Shown piece by piece: positions 18,021 through 27,532 of a DNA stretch of 64,000 nucleotides; position 1 is the first letter of the stretch; the number at the start of each line of letters is the position of its first letter. The stretch comes from an uncultured Erysipelotrichaceae bacterium. Its GTDB lineage: Bacteria > Bacillota_I > Bacilli_A > RFN20 > CAG-826. Made by a program: the position numbers and the translations under genes. The DNA is taken from the NCBI GenBank assembly GCA_902785645.1, contig CACZZG010000010.1, forward strand, positions 1 to 64,000, given 5' to 3'. The notes under the pieces were generated by a model. The model saw nothing but the letters and a program-made list of their open reading frames with translations. It was not told the DNA's origin and searched no databases.

Positions 18021-19985
18021 ATGAAAAGAAGAAAACAACCAAATAGATTTAAGCTGTTCTATTACTCTCATCCTTATTTCGTAATATTCAATTTATTAAT
18101 TGTTTATAACTTGATTCTCATTGCCGCTGCAGCGCTTGTGATGACCTATTTAATGAATGGTGTTGTCAAAGATGGTGTTCCACTTATGGACATCAATTGG
18201 AGTTCATATTTAAAGAACCTCGAATACTGTGCGGTGTTCACGATGAATACTGGTGGTATCTACGATCAAGCTCCAAACTCTGTAGTCATCATGAAGATTG
18301 TTTTATCAATCATTCAAATGATTACATTTACCGGTGCCTTAATCGGTTTAGCAACATCTATTCTTCAAGCGATGTTTGATAAGAGAATTCACAATATTGG
18401 AAAAATTAAAATTAAACATCACTATGTGATATTAGAATGGTCCGCAGTTGGTGCGAATTTAGTTCGTGAATTATCATTCATGAAAGGCAATAAAACCATT
18501 GTTATTTTATCTAGTAAAAATAGAGATGCTATTCAAGAAGAAATTGATAACTTGTTCTTAGAAACAGGAACAGATAAAAAGCATTTAAAAGTATTTGTCA
18601 AAGAAGGTAATCCATCTTCCCGCAAAGCTTTGAAAGAAATCAATATTGATAAAGCGACATCTATCGCTATCTTGGGTGCTTCTTCATGGATTAGTGCTTC
18701 TAATCAAAACGACTCCACATCATTCAAGATTTTAATGACGGTTATGTCCATCACCAAAAAGGCTAATGTCATTATTGAAACTGATGATCCTGAAGTCACA
18801 AAGAACATTCATGATTTAATGATTGCTTCTCCAGACTTAGAACAAGCCCATATTTCTATTTTCTCCAGAAATACAATTGTGGGACATGTATTAGCTAAGA
18901 CAGCGATTAACGCAAACTACGCTGATTTATTCTATTCATTATTATCATTTAAAGGCGGTTCGTTCTTCACTGTTGATAAACCATATTCTGTTAGTGAAGC
19001 CTTATCTATGTATAAGAGTTCATTGCCTGCCTTTAGATATCAAACTAGAGACAATAAAGAAATGTTATATATCAACGGTATTACTGAAAGTAGTATTCGT
19101 AGATCTTTATTTAAAAAGAAATATAGTGCAACCGCACCATTTAAAAAGAATATCAACAAAGACCCATTCAGTTTATATGTCATCGGTGACAATGAACGCA
19201 GTGACGCCATCGCTTTAGCGGTTGAACAACACAACAAACAAGGTGAATGGAATGTTGACTTAAATGTTTTACCAATCGACTTTGACTTAGATACACTCAT
19301 TGAAAAAGTAAGTATAGGTAAAGGTAAAAAGAAAATTCTAATCTTAAGTGATAACAATGCTGATGAAGATAACATTGATTCAAATGTCTTCTTATCTTTA
19401 ATCAAAATCAAAGCCAGTAAAGAATTATCCAAAGATGTCGAGATATTCGCAGAAATATTTGACCCATTAAATAGATTCTCATTAGAAAGTTTGAATATTA
19501 CTGGAATTATTATCGCTAACCAAATCGTTTCTGTTTATATGACTCAATTAATGTGTCATGAAGAATCTCATAAATTATATGAAGACTTATTAATGCCAGA
19601 TTTAGCGTGCAATATTACCTTTGAAATAAGAACCGGTAAAGAATTATTAGACATGAATGAACAAGTGGAATTCTCTTGTAGAGGCGAATTTATTCATGCT
19701 TTATATGAAGGAAGTAATCACGAATATTTACCAATTGGATTCATTGGTGAAAAAGAAAAGACTTCAATCATTGGTGCAGTTGGTAACGCAGTAGGTGGCA
19801 CAATTAACGCTGCCGGCAAAGTATTAACATCAATTACCAATGCCTTAACTCTTGCGGATACACCAGAAGAATCACTTTGTGATTTTAAAAACATTATCTT
19901 CTTAAACAATAAATTAACTAAGAAAGAAAAAGTCATCATTAAACCAGATACCTTAATGGTGGTGGTTCATCAAAAAGGAGAATAA
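18021..19985 (+). CDS. CASTOR/POLLUX-like ion channel protein with RCK domains
   Basis: A 654-residue protein with two clear N-terminal membrane segments (about 18-43 and 83-108) separated by a short possible pore region (VFTMNTGGIY), followed by a large cytoplasmic part. HHYVILEWSAVGANLVREL near 133 starts a Rossmann RCK/TrkA-N-like domain, and a second one begins at LYVIGDNERSDAIAL near 380. This order matches CASTOR/POLLUX/DMI1-type channel proteins. A role in K+ or divalent-cation flux or osmotic control is probable but not proven. The in-frame TTG at 18006 contains the GGAGG RBS itself, so the ATG at 18021 is the start. It is followed 4 nt later by the flavin-reductase-like gene. Confidence 0.75.
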   Translation: MKRRKQPNRFKLFYYSHPYFVIFNLLIVYNLILIAAAALVMTYLMNGVVKDGVPLMDINWSSYLKNLEYCAVFTMNTGGIYDQAPNSVVIMKIVLSIIQMITFTGALIGLATSILQAMFDKRIHNIGKIKIKHHYVILEWSAVGANLVRELSFMKGNKTIVILSSKNRDAIQEEIDNLFLETGTDKKHLKVFVKEGNPSSRKALKEINIDKATSIAILGASSWISASNQNDSTSFKILMTVMSITKKANVIIETDDPEVTKNIHDLMIASPDLEQAHISIFSRNTIVGHVLAKTAINANYADLFYSLLSFKGGSFFTVDKPYSVSEALSMYKSSLPAFRYQTRDNKEMLYINGITESSIRRSLFKKKYSATAPFKKNINKDPFSLYVIGDNERSDAIALAVEQHNKQGEWNVDLNVLPIDFDLDTLIEKVSIGKGKKKILILSDNNADEDNIDSNVFLSLIKIKASKELSKDVEIFAEIFDPLNRFSLESLNITGIIIANQIVSVYMTQLMCHEESHKLYEDLLMPDLACNITFEIRTGKELLDMNEQVEFSCRGEFIHALYEGSNHEYLPIGFIGEKEKTSIIGAVGNAVGGTINAAGKVLTSITNALTLADTPEESLCDFKNIIFLNNKLTKKEKVIIKPDTLMVVVHQKGE

Positions 19986-19989
19986 TATT

Positions 19990-20916
19990 ATGAAAGAGTT
20001 TAAAGAAATCATTATCAAAGATAATTTTTATCAATCATCTTCCTATTTTCCAATGCCACTAACCCTCATCGGAACTTTAAATGAAGATGGAACATTAACT
20101 AGTTATGGATCGTATTCTTTAATCTTTCCATATTACATCGCAGGTAAAGGATTCTACGCAATGGTGCTTGAATGTCGTAATACCTCCAATACCGCAAAAG
20201 GATTATTAAGACACGGCAAATGCACAATCAATTTCCTTCCTTACACCAAGAAAGGATTTAAACAACACGTTGACTGTGGTTTCCCAGGAGACACTCCAGA
20301 AGAAAAGATGAAAAACTTCAGATTCACTCCAATCGATGGAATGTCTAAAGAGCAAGATCCAAATGGTAATTATCCAAAAGTCTTAAAAGAAGCTCTCCAA
20401 GTATTTGAATGCACTTGGGTCAAAGATTTGGATAATGCTCAAGATGATAAGGTCTTGGATGAGTATGATGGACCATATCATAACTTCAATGGAATTACCT
20501 CCAAGTATGGCGCGCATTTCATCCTTAAAATCGATCATATCTTATTAAAAGATAAATATTACGATTCTTTGATAAACGGGGCTAATAAGCGCAATTTCTG
20601 CCCATTACCTACAAACTGGGGTTATAGAGATAGCAAAGACTTCTGGTGTTCAGATTTCAAAAAGCCTGAAGCAGAAGGAATTCCAAACCGTGAAATTGAT
20701 TTATCTTCATTAAGATACGCTGCAACAAGATTGAATACAGACGTTCAATTTACTGATGATGCTTTAAAGACCATTGTCAAAGTTCCAAGACCATTCTTAA
20801 AACTGGTTTTACAAGGATGTGTTAAATGGGCGGATGAAAATGGTGTTAAAGTTATTACCGAAAAAGAAATGAAAATCATCTCTGATAAACGTGCAGCAGA
20901 GAAGAAAAAGAAATAG
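19990..20916 (+). CDS. Flavin-reductase-like (FMN-binding split barrel) protein
   Basis: A 308-residue soluble protein. The N-terminal 190 residues resemble the FMN-binding split-barrel/flavin reductase-like domain: PMPLTLIGTLNEDGTLT near 20, a small-residue turn (SYGSYSLIFPYY), NTSNTAKGLLRHGKCTINF near 65 and ILKIDHILLKDKYYD near 175. The C-terminal 100 residues, with a helical Lys-rich end, are not assigned. Such proteins bind FMN and reduce flavins or serve as redox partners; the actual substrate is unknown. AAAGGAG precedes the ATG and the gene follows the channel gene closely. Its stop lies in a terminator stem. Confidence 0.7.
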   Translation: MKEFKEIIIKDNFYQSSSYFPMPLTLIGTLNEDGTLTSYGSYSLIFPYYIAGKGFYAMVLECRNTSNTAKGLLRHGKCTINFLPYTKKGFKQHVDCGFPGDTPEEKMKNFRFTPIDGMSKEQDPNGNYPKVLKEALQVFECTWVKDLDNAQDDKVLDEYDGPYHNFNGITSKYGAHFILKIDHILLKDKYYDSLINGANKRNFCPLPTNWGYRDSKDFWCSDFKKPEAEGIPNREIDLSSLRYAATRLNTDVQFTDDALKTIVKVPRPFLKLVLQGCVKWADENGVKVITEKEMKIISDKRAAEKKKK

Positions 20917-20936
20917 GTGGCAAAGCCACCTTTTCA
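20914..20936. terminator. Convergent terminator
   Basis: AGGTGGC AAA GCCACCT is a perfect 7-bp stem followed by TTT on the plus strand; on the minus strand a weaker T-rich stretch follows. It separates the convergent flavin-reductase-like gene and the ribokinase gene. Confidence 0.7.
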
Positions 20937-20937
20937 T

Positions 20938-21816
20938 TTATAGTTCACTTCGTTTAGGAAGAGAAGCGATTGCTCCTTTTCTTGTTACTGTAATCGAACT
21001 TGCTTTTGAGGCAAATTGCATTGCCTCTTTTATTTGTTTGCCTTCCGCTAATGCGGTTAATAGGGCACCACAATAAGAGTCCCCAGCGCCTGTTGTATCA
21101 ACCGCCTTAACTTTGTTAGGCTCTATGTTGAATGATGTTGTTTCATCAACATATAAGCTTCCTTTTTCACCCAATGTCACGATAACTTTTTTAATTCCTT
21201 GTTTCACTAAATGCTGAGCCTTTAATAAATAGTCTCCTTTAATATCTTTAGTGAACAAATCTAATTCATGTTCATTCGGAACGAATAAATCGATATAGCG
21301 ATAGAACTTTTCATCAATCTCATGATATGGAGCGGGATTAAGAACCACAGTTAATCCATTATCTTTTGCTTTCTTCAAAGCATACTCTATCGAGGATATT
21401 TCATTCTCTAATTGAATTAATAAAAAGTCATATTTATAGAAATCAATTTTATCTATATCTTCATGTGTAATATCCATGTTTGCGCCTGGCACAATGATGA
21501 TGCTGTTCTCACCTGTTTTGTTATCAATTGTGATACTCGCAACACCTGTATTTTTGTTAGATTTCTTCAAAAAAGTGCGCAAATCTTGCATTTTTAAGAA
21601 GTTTTCTACTCTTTTTCCATTTTCATCATTACCAATTGCACCATAGAAAGTGACATCCCCACCAAGGAATTTTATAGCGCATGCTTGGTTAGCACCTTTT
21701 CCGCCAATATTAGATAAAAAAGAATCACCATAAACAGTCATTCCTGGATGTGCGGGAGTGGATGTATATGTGACATTATCTATAGCTATACTACCTATGA
21801 CTAAAATCTTTTTCAT
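20938..21816 (-). CDS. rbsK: Ribokinase (PfkB family)
   Basis: A 292-residue PfkB sugar kinase that phosphorylates ribose to ribose 5-phosphate. N-terminal signature GGKGANQACA near 38-47, C-terminal signature DTTGAGDSYCGALL near 241-254 with catalytic Asp246, and anion-hole GAGD. The start overlaps the stop of the nucleoside hydrolase gene by 1 nt (TAATG), giving tight coupling. With the hydrolase it makes a complete route from nucleosides to ribose 5-phosphate. A related PfkB specificity such as pseudouridine or another pentose is possible, but the neighbour supports ribose. Confidence 0.9.
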   Translation of the reverse strand: MKKILVIGSIAIDNVTYTSTPAHPGMTVYGDSFLSNIGGKGANQACAIKFLGGDVTFYGAIGNDENGKRVENFLKMQDLRTFLKKSNKNTGVASITIDNKTGENSIIIVPGANMDITHEDIDKIDFYKYDFLLIQLENEISSIEYALKKAKDNGLTVVLNPAPYHEIDEKFYRYIDLFVPNEHELDLFTKDIKGDYLLKAQHLVKQGIKKVIVTLGEKGSLYVDETTSFNIEPNKVKAVDTTGAGDSYCGALLTALAEGKQIKEAMQFASKASSITVTRKGAIASLPKRSEL

Positions 21817-22739
21817 TAGTATGATTTAATTCCTTCTTCGATAATATCCCAATATCTATTTACATCGATATCCATTGCTACGTATGCGTTATGTGGAGCA
21901 TGTAGATAATCAAAGACATCACAATTAGTTCTCCCATAACTTGGGCCATGAGAAATATCAATAACAACATTCATGTGTTGATACTTAATTAATTTATCAT
22001 CAATGATAGATGCGATAGTGGCGGGATCATGTAATGGACCAGCGATGACACCAAAGGTCTTTCTTTGATTTTCATTAAAGACTTTCATGAGCTTAACAAA
22101 CATATCGCTAGCTTTGTTATTAATCTTGCTCATTCTTTGAACGACTTCATCTGTGACCAATACTTTTCTAGTGACATTAAGTCCAACCATTTTGACTTTT
22201 ACCCCAGAAGAGAATACAACATGAGCCGCTTCTGGATCACACATAATATTAAATTCCGCAGCAGGGGAAGTGTTTCCGTTATCAACAGAACCTCCCATGA
22301 TGATAATTTCATCTAGTCTTTCTAATAGTCTTGGCTCTATCCTAATAGCCATAGCGATATTTGTTAATGGTCCAGTAGCAACGATGGTGGTCTTTTCATT
22401 GTTCATGACTGAATCGATGATTAGTTGAACGCCATGTCTTTTATCAAATTGTTTTTCATACTTAGGAAACTCAAAACCATCTAATCCACTTTCACCATGT
22501 ATGGCTTCGCATATCAATCTATCCCTGACCATTGGGAATTCACATCCAATAGCGACAGGAACGTCTAATCCTAAAAATGTTGCGACATTTAAAGCGTTTC
22601 TTGCGGTTTTAGCGATTGTTTGATTTCCCGCAACAACGGATATACCTAATAAATTTATATTTTTATTTGAACCAGCTAAAAGAATAGCGATGGCATCATC
22701 ATGCCCTGGATCGCAATCTAAAATGATATTTCTTTTCAT
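21816..22739 (-). CDS. Ribonucleoside hydrolase (IU-NH family)
   Basis: A 307-residue nucleoside hydrolase that cleaves the N-glycosidic bond of ribonucleosides to base and ribose. The Ca2+/ribose site is visible: DCDPGHDDAIA at residues 8-18, the IIMGGSVDNGNTSPAAEFN segment near 145-163 and the C-terminal THR/Asp region CDVFDYLHAP near 279. The length is standard. It lies between the DUF308-like gene (1-nt gap) and rbsK (1-nt overlap), so the three are one transcription unit. Purine or pyrimidine preference cannot be told. Confidence 0.92.
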   Translation of the reverse strand: MKRNIILDCDPGHDDAIAILLAGSNKNINLLGISVVAGNQTIAKTARNALNVATFLGLDVPVAIGCEFPMVRDRLICEAIHGESGLDGFEFPKYEKQFDKRHGVQLIIDSVMNNEKTTIVATGPLTNIAMAIRIEPRLLERLDEIIIMGGSVDNGNTSPAAEFNIMCDPEAAHVVFSSGVKVKMVGLNVTRKVLVTDEVVQRMSKINNKASDMFVKLMKVFNENQRKTFGVIAGPLHDPATIASIIDDKLIKYQHMNVVIDISHGPSYGRTNCDVFDYLHAPHNAYVAMDIDVNRYWDIIEEGIKSY

Positions 22740-22740
22740 A

Positions 22741-23271
22741 TTATTTTTCTCTCAATACACCAATGAATTTTATTGTGGTTATAATTGCGTGTAAAAACAA
22801 GGTAGTGGCTAAAAAGATAATGTGGCCTGTAAGACCTTCGGATAGTTTGATACATAGCAAGACACCAAATACGATAGTGCCGACATTGACCGCCATTTCA
22901 AACCAAGCCAATTTCTTTTCTTTAACTTCTAAGACATCGATGTAGACTTCAATGAGACCGAGAACTATTTCCATAATTCCCCAACCAAAGCAAAGCATCT
23001 CAATATCTTTCTTAGAGAATAAGAAAACGAACCCTAAGCCAATCATAATCGTGGAACTGATAAATGATATATCTTTGCTGTATTTATATCCTTTATTTAG
23101 AAAATAAATAACTAAACGAGATCCACCCGCAATAAATAAAATTGTTCCTAATAAAATATTGTCATATACTTCAACATTATGTCTTAATATTAAGACAACG
23201 ATTCCTGTAGCAATAAAAATGGTGATAATTAAACAGTTTAGGATAATTTGTAATAGCCTTGAGGATTTCAT
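22741..23271 (-). CDS. DUF308-like membrane protein
   Basis: A 176-residue protein with six predicted membrane helices grouped in pairs. Short motifs such as ILFIAGGSRLVIYF and CFGWGIMEIVLGLIEVYIDVLE resemble the HdeD/DUF308 repeat family. The family's function is poorly known. It is the promoter-proximal gene of the nucleoside hydrolase-ribokinase unit; a nucleoside or ribose transport role would be attractive but is not shown. No Shine-Dalgarno motif is seen before the ATG. Confidence 0.65.
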   Translation of the reverse strand: MKSSRLLQIILNCLIITIFIATGIVVLILRHNVEVYDNILLGTILFIAGGSRLVIYFLNKGYKYSKDISFISSTIMIGLGFVFLFSKKDIEMLCFGWGIMEIVLGLIEVYIDVLEVKEKKLAWFEMAVNVGTIVFGVLLCIKLSEGLTGHIIFLATTLFLHAIITTIKFIGVLREK

Positions 23272-23354
23272 ATTTTAAGATTAGTCAAATTATTATTTTT
23301 TCTCAATATAAATATTGATTTATTTATAAGAATATTTCCTATAAACTTATATCC

Positions 23355-24506
23355 ATGAAAAACTTCATTAAAAACCATAAACCGTTTTTGATAATGAGTG
23401 CCGTCTTATTATTTGAGATTATCTTTTTGGTTGTTTTGTTATGTATAAAAAAGAATTCCGATTTTGCGGAAGTGTGGACTAGAACCTTTGGAAGAGGGTA
23501 CACAAATGGATTTGGTCAGTTTAATGAGAATTTTCCCTTCTCTTTAACTGAAGTATCATTCATGATTGTGATTGCGTCATGTATTGTCTTTCTTGCTTAT
23601 GGATTCTGTTTATTAGGCAACAAAAAGTATTGGGGATTCATCCATTGCTTAATGATGATCACCTTAATAGTCGTTGGAAGTGTTTCAATGTATAACGCTT
23701 CTGTTGGTATGGCTTATAATCGTCACCCATTAACAATTGGTAAATATGAAGGCGAAATAAAGAAAGAAGATTTTAAAAATATTGCGACTTATTTTGTGGA
23801 AGATTATAACAAAATCGCTGCAAAATACGGGGTAAATGATGAAGGAGAGATCGTTTTTCCTTATAATCGCAGCACAATAATTGAACTATTAAGAGATGAA
23901 TATAAAAGACTAGATGGAGATAAATATTTCTCTAAATACACACCGAAAGCTAAAGCGTTAGGAACATCAGGTTTATTCACATCTGTAGGTATTGTTGGCA
24001 TGTATTATGGTGTTCTTGGTGAAGCAAACTATAACACCTATATGACTAATGCTGAATTCCCATTTAATGTCGCCCATGAAATGGCACACGGAAAAGGTGT
24101 AATGAGAGAAGATGACGCTCAAATCGTTGCTACTTATATTTGCTTAACAAGTGAAAGTGATGTGCTGAGATATAGTTGTTATTACAGCACCATAGAAAGC
24201 ATTCTTAACATCTTACATTTAAGTGATAACAAGGATGATTATAAAGAAGTTAAAGCATTAATAAGCGATGATGTTTGGAAAAATATAAATTTTATTTATA
24301 ATCATTGGAAAGGTAAAATGTTCCTCTATGATCTAGGCAATAAAGTCAATGACTGGTATTTAAAGACATTTGGACAAAAAGAAGGCACCAAATCATATGA
24401 TGATACAGAACCAGATGTTGATGATAAAGGCGATGTCATATCATTATCCCATTACCAAAGTATTTATTTTAATGCATACTATAATCAAGTGAGCCAGGAG
24501 CAATAA
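23355..24506 (+). CDS. DUF3810-type membrane-bound metallopeptidase-like protein
   Basis: A 383-residue protein with three N-terminal membrane helices (about 12-32, 62-84, 91-112) followed by a soluble domain. [20 protein letters not shown] near residues 238-257 contains an HExxH zinc motif followed by an acidic segment, as in DUF3810 proteins (HELAH...RED). A membrane-anchored metalloprotease is the likely role, substrate unknown. There is no RBS; a TATAAA at 23340-23345 lies 9 bp before the ATG, so the mRNA may be leaderless. A rubredoxin gene follows after 2 nt. Confidence 0.75.
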   Translation: MKNFIKNHKPFLIMSAVLLFEIIFLVVLLCIKKNSDFAEVWTRTFGRGYTNGFGQFNENFPFSLTEVSFMIVIASCIVFLAYGFCLLGNKKYWGFIHCLMMITLIVVGSVSMYNASVGMAYNRHPLTIGKYEGEIKKEDFKNIATYFVEDYNKIAAKYGVNDEGEIVFPYNRSTIIELLRDEYKRLDGDKYFSKYTPKAKALGTSGLFTSVGIVGMYYGVLGEANYNTYMTNAEFPFNVAHEMAHGKGVMREDDAQIVATYICLTSESDVLRYSCYYSTIESILNILHLSDNKDDYKEVKALISDDVWKNINFIYNHWKGKMFLYDLGNKVNDWYLKTFGQKEGTKSYDDTEPDVDDKGDVISLSHYQSIYFNAYYNQVSQEQ

Positions 24507-24508
24507 TT

Positions 24509-24646
24509 ATGGAAGAAAAGAAATTACATCATTTCCAATGCACAGTTTGCGGTTATGTTTATGAAACAGAAGACGAAGAACTTCCCGAAGACTTTGTCTG
24601 CCCTATTTGTGGTGTTGGAAAAGACATGTTTGTCAAAGTAGACTAA
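24509..24646 (+). CDS. Small rubredoxin
   Basis: A 45-residue protein with the two rubredoxin iron ligand pairs: CTVCGY at 11-16 and [11 protein letters not shown] at 31-41. These bind one Fe by four Cys for single-electron transfer in the cytoplasm. At 45 residues it is shorter than common rubredoxins (52-54); the segment between the pairs, usually with GD...I.PGT, is reduced to an acidic [16 protein letters not shown] is placed 10 nt before the ATG, and a terminator follows directly. It is probably cotranscribed with the DUF3810-like gene. Confidence 0.88.
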   Translation: MEEKKLHHFQCTVCGYVYETEDEELPEDFVCPICGVGKDMFVKVD

Positions 24647-24654
24647 TTGAAAAT

Positions 24655-24680
24655 GGAGATAGCAATATCTCTTTTTCTTT
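24655..24680 (+). terminator. Terminator after rubredoxin
   Basis: GAGATA GCAA TATCTC: a perfect 6-bp stem with a GNRA tetraloop, followed by TTTTTCTTT. Confidence 0.75.
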
Positions 24681-24737
24681 ACACTTTTTACTGATTGTCA
24701 ATTTATTGAAAATATCAAGTATTTTATTTTTATTCGG

Positions 24738-24746
24738 TGCTATAAT
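24738..24746 (+). promoter_or_regulatory. Extended -10 promoter of the aquaporin gene
   Basis: TGCTATAAT is an exact TG-N-TATAAT extended -10 element, 22 bp upstream of the aquaporin ATG with AAAGGAGAA in between. A TTGAAA lies upstream at 24706-24711 but is too far away (29 bp) to be its -35. Confidence 0.55.
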
Positions 24747-24768
24747 TTCTTCGAAAGGAGAACTTATT

Positions 24769-25494
24769 ATGTTCAAAAAATTAGTTGCTGAATTCTTCGC
24801 TACAATGATTTTAGTTTTGGTTGGTTGTGGTGTTGCAATCGGTGTCGGATGCGGAAATGAAGCAGGTATTGTTGCTACTGCTGCGGCATTTGGTTTATCT
24901 ATCATTATCTTGGCCTATTCTGTTGGTCAAATCTCTGGTGGTCATGCAAACCCAGCCGTCTCATTAGCTATGGCAATCCGTGGTGACATTTCTTGGAAAG
25001 AATTCTTTGGCTATTGCTGTGCACAAATTTTAGGTGCTTTCGCTGGTAGTGGTATTCTTGCTTTAATCTTCTTAAGTGTTAAGAGCACAGGCTCAAATGC
25101 TTATCAACCCGCTTTATTAGCAGCCGCTAACACAACAGAAGTTAACTTCCAAGTCGTTATGTTAGGTTTATTAGCAGAAATAGTCTTAACATTCTTATTC
25201 ATCCTTGTTGTCTTAGGTGTTACATCTAAGAAAGAATTAGGCGGAGTTGCAGGTATCGTTATTGGCTTAGCCTTATTTGGTGTCCACCTCTTAGGTATCC
25301 CATTAACCGGTACATCAGTTAACCCAGCTAGAGCTTTATCAGCCTTAGTGCTCCATATGTTCAATGATGGTGCTGCAAAAAATGATGCATTAACATTAAT
25401 CGCTGTCGTTATTGGACCATTCATTGGTGCTGCACTTGCTGCTCTTGTTTGGAAACTTTTCTCCAAGAAAAAAGAAGCCGCTGAAGCTGAATAA
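24769..25494 (+). CDS. Aquaporin/glycerol facilitator (MIP family)
   Basis: A 241-residue membrane channel with six helices and both pore half-helices: first NPA in SGGHANPAVSL near 63-73 and second in GTSVNPARALSAL near 184-196, the Arg after NPA belonging to the selectivity filter. The GTSVNPAR form and short loops are closer to AqpZ-like water channels than to GlpF, but small solutes cannot be excluded. The open frame extends upstream to 24607, but AAAGGAGAA and the promoter fix the start at ATG 24769. It is a single-gene unit ending in a terminator. Confidence 0.9.
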   Translation: MFKKLVAEFFATMILVLVGCGVAIGVGCGNEAGIVATAAAFGLSIIILAYSVGQISGGHANPAVSLAMAIRGDISWKEFFGYCCAQILGAFAGSGILALIFLSVKSTGSNAYQPALLAAANTTEVNFQVVMLGLLAEIVLTFLFILVVLGVTSKKELGGVAGIVIGLALFGVHLLGIPLTGTSVNPARALSALVLHMFNDGAAKNDALTLIAVVIGPFIGAALAALVWKLFSKKKEAAEAE

Positions 25495-25512
25495 TAATTC
25501 TCGATTATTAAA

Positions 25513-25542
25513 AGAAAAGAACCTTTAAAAGGTTCTTTTTTT
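25513..25542 (+). terminator. Terminator after the aquaporin gene
   Basis: AAAAGAACC and GGTTCTTTT form a 9-bp stem around a short T/A loop, followed by a seven-T run; it may also act for the convergent gene ending at 25559. Confidence 0.75.
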
Positions 25543-25558
25543 GTTTACATTATCAATC

Positions 25559-26206
25559 TTAGTTTTCTCGATTAAAAGCAACAGGAATGTAGATGAATGA
25601 GAATAAGGTATATAAACCACCAATAACCACAATTGTTGGGAAGAAGTTAACTAGGAAATACGCTTCTTGATAATTTGCATATAAGGCGTTATATGTTGCA
25701 ATCGCGGCAATGCCTAAGATTAAGAATAAGATGAATGCAACAGCAACATAAACAATTGGTCTAATTATGTATTCATCTAATGGTAATTTAATACTAATAT
25801 CTTCTTCTAATGGAGAGACATGATATTTATATCCACAGAAGGATGCAATAAATCCAAATGTCGCTGCGAAGAAATAAGTTAAGTAGAAGAGGAATGTTGT
25901 TAAATAGAATAAGAAGTATAAGAAGAATAATAATGGCCAGCTAAAGAAGTAGATGACTACTTGAGTGGCGGTCTTAACTTCGTTACCTTCCTTTTTCATG
26001 ATGTTGTGTAAACATTCAATTGGAGTGCGGAAGATACTTAACAAAATGCTTTGGAAGAATAAAACAGCAATAGAACTTAAGAAGGCGACTATAAATGGGG
26101 AAACAAAGATTCCGCATAAGACACCTAAAACTGGGTGCATGTTTTTAAGTCTTTCAAACTTAAAGAAAGCCATAGCTAATCTTTTAACATGTTCAAAAAA
26201 TTGCAT
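25559..26206 (-). CDS. Polytopic membrane protein of unknown function
   Basis: A 215-residue protein with about five membrane segments, rich in Phe/Tyr/Leu (FLSSIAVLFFQSILL, FSWPLLFFLYFLFYLTTFLFYL, IVYVAVAFILFLILGIAAIA). A conserved-looking acidic loop, SPLEEDISIKLPLDEY, lies before the fourth segment. No family is recognised. The in-frame TTG at 26212 is too close to the AAAGGAG RBS; ATG 26206 is 9 nt from it and is the better start. It is monocistronic between convergent aquaporin and pepT. Confidence 0.7.
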   Translation of the reverse strand: MQFFEHVKRLAMAFFKFERLKNMHPVLGVLCGIFVSPFIVAFLSSIAVLFFQSILLSIFRTPIECLHNIMKKEGNEVKTATQVVIYFFSWPLLFFLYFLFYLTTFLFYLTYFFAATFGFIASFCGYKYHVSPLEEDISIKLPLDEYIIRPIVYVAVAFILFLILGIAAIATYNALYANYQEAYFLVNFFPTIVVIGGLYTLFSFIYIPVAFNREN

Positions 26207-26271
26207 AAACAAATCTCCTTTTTAATTTATATGAACTCATTCTAAAACAAGAATGTAAAAAACTAAAGTTT

Positions 26272-27462
26272 TTATAACTTAACAATATCTAAAACAATTT
26301 GAATCATCTTCTCATATTCTTGAATAACCAAAAATTCAAATCGTCCATGGTGGTTGTAACTGCCTGTTCCTAAATTAGGAGTGACTAGTCCCATTTTTGA
26401 GAATGTGGCACCATCAGTTCCACCTCTGATCTTGGTGGATTTAGGTTCTAATCCATTCTTTCTAATAGCCTCTTGTGCAACCTCAAGTGGTTTAGGATTT
26501 TTCTCAACATATTTCTTCATATTTTCATATTGTTCTTTGAAGGAATATTCAATGGAAATCCCAGGATACTTTTCTAATAATCGTTTAATATTGTTTTTGA
26601 TAATTTCATCGCGTTTTTCGAGCTTTTCTCTGCAAAAATCCCTCAAAATCATCGAAATAGTGACTTTATCGGAACTTCCGGAAACGTCATTAATATGCCA
26701 ATAACCATCGTCATAACCCGCTTCAAAAGGAGTGTCGTTTTTTGGCATATTATTGATGAAGTCATTAAGCACCAAAATAGCATTGATGAGCTTTCCTTTT
26801 CCTTCTCCAGGATGAACACTAACACCTTGAATTGTCATTTCAAATCCTTGAGCGTCAAAGTTTTCAAAATCAACGCAGTCAATTAATGCGCCATCAACTG
26901 TAAAGGCATAGTCCGCATCCATCTTTTCTAATGAGAAATGCTTAGGTCCTTCACCAATCTCTTCATCAACGGTAAAAGCGATAGAAAGATTATGATGTTT
27001 AACTTCTGGATGATTATGTAAGTATTCAAGGACTGACATGATAATGGCGATACCCGCTTTATCATCTGCCCCTAGTAGTGTTGTTCCATCAGTGGTGACT
27101 AAGTCGCAACCGACAAATCTATCTAAAATAGGAAATTGTTTTGTGGACAAAGTATATTGATCATTTAATTTGATATCTTTTCCATCATAGTGATGAATTT
27201 GGGGATTAACGTTTTTGCCAGTGACTTCTAATGCTGTATCGACATGTGCGTTTAAACCGATTTTGTCGCCTTCACCTTTTAGATGTGCATAGACTATTCC
27301 ATATTCATCCATATAAGCATCTTCTAGACCAAGCTCTTTGAGTTCTTTAACCAATAATCTAGATAGATCTTTTTGTTTTTCAGTGGATGGTGTGGTTCCA
27401 GTTGTGTCATCAGATTGAGTATCGATTTTTACGTATCTAAGAAACTTATCAATGTTTGCCAT
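26272..27462 (-). CDS. pepT: Tripeptide aminopeptidase T
   Basis: A 396-residue M20B dizinc peptidase that removes the N-terminal residue of tripeptides in the cytoplasm. Zinc-site motifs are in order: NAHVDTALE near 72-80, GADDKAG near 131-137 (bridging Asp), the catalytic Glu pair in DEEIGEG near 166-172, DGALIDCVDF near 185, and GGTDGATFSKMG near 343. The length is slightly under the usual 405-410. GAGG precedes the ATG. The gene is transcribed away from the kinase-like gene at 27547. Confidence 0.93.
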   Translation of the reverse strand: MANIDKFLRYVKIDTQSDDTTGTTPSTEKQKDLSRLLVKELKELGLEDAYMDEYGIVYAHLKGEGDKIGLNAHVDTALEVTGKNVNPQIHHYDGKDIKLNDQYTLSTKQFPILDRFVGCDLVTTDGTTLLGADDKAGIAIIMSVLEYLHNHPEVKHHNLSIAFTVDEEIGEGPKHFSLEKMDADYAFTVDGALIDCVDFENFDAQGFEMTIQGVSVHPGEGKGKLINAILVLNDFINNMPKNDTPFEAGYDDGYWHINDVSGSSDKVTISMILRDFCREKLEKRDEIIKNNIKRLLEKYPGISIEYSFKEQYENMKKYVEKNPKPLEVAQEAIRKNGLEPKSTKIRGGTDGATFSKMGLVTPNLGTGSYNHHGRFEFLVIQEYEKMIQIVLDIVKL

Positions 27463-27532
27463 AAAATAACCTCGCGATAATTAATTATAATTTCTTTTTA
27501 AGAAAACTCTATGTGTAAATCTTTTAATAATT

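Noticed and set aside
24607-24768. 54 extra N-terminal residues of the aquaporin
   Set aside because: The segment overlaps the rubredoxin end, a terminator and the promoter; a strong RBS precedes ATG 24769.
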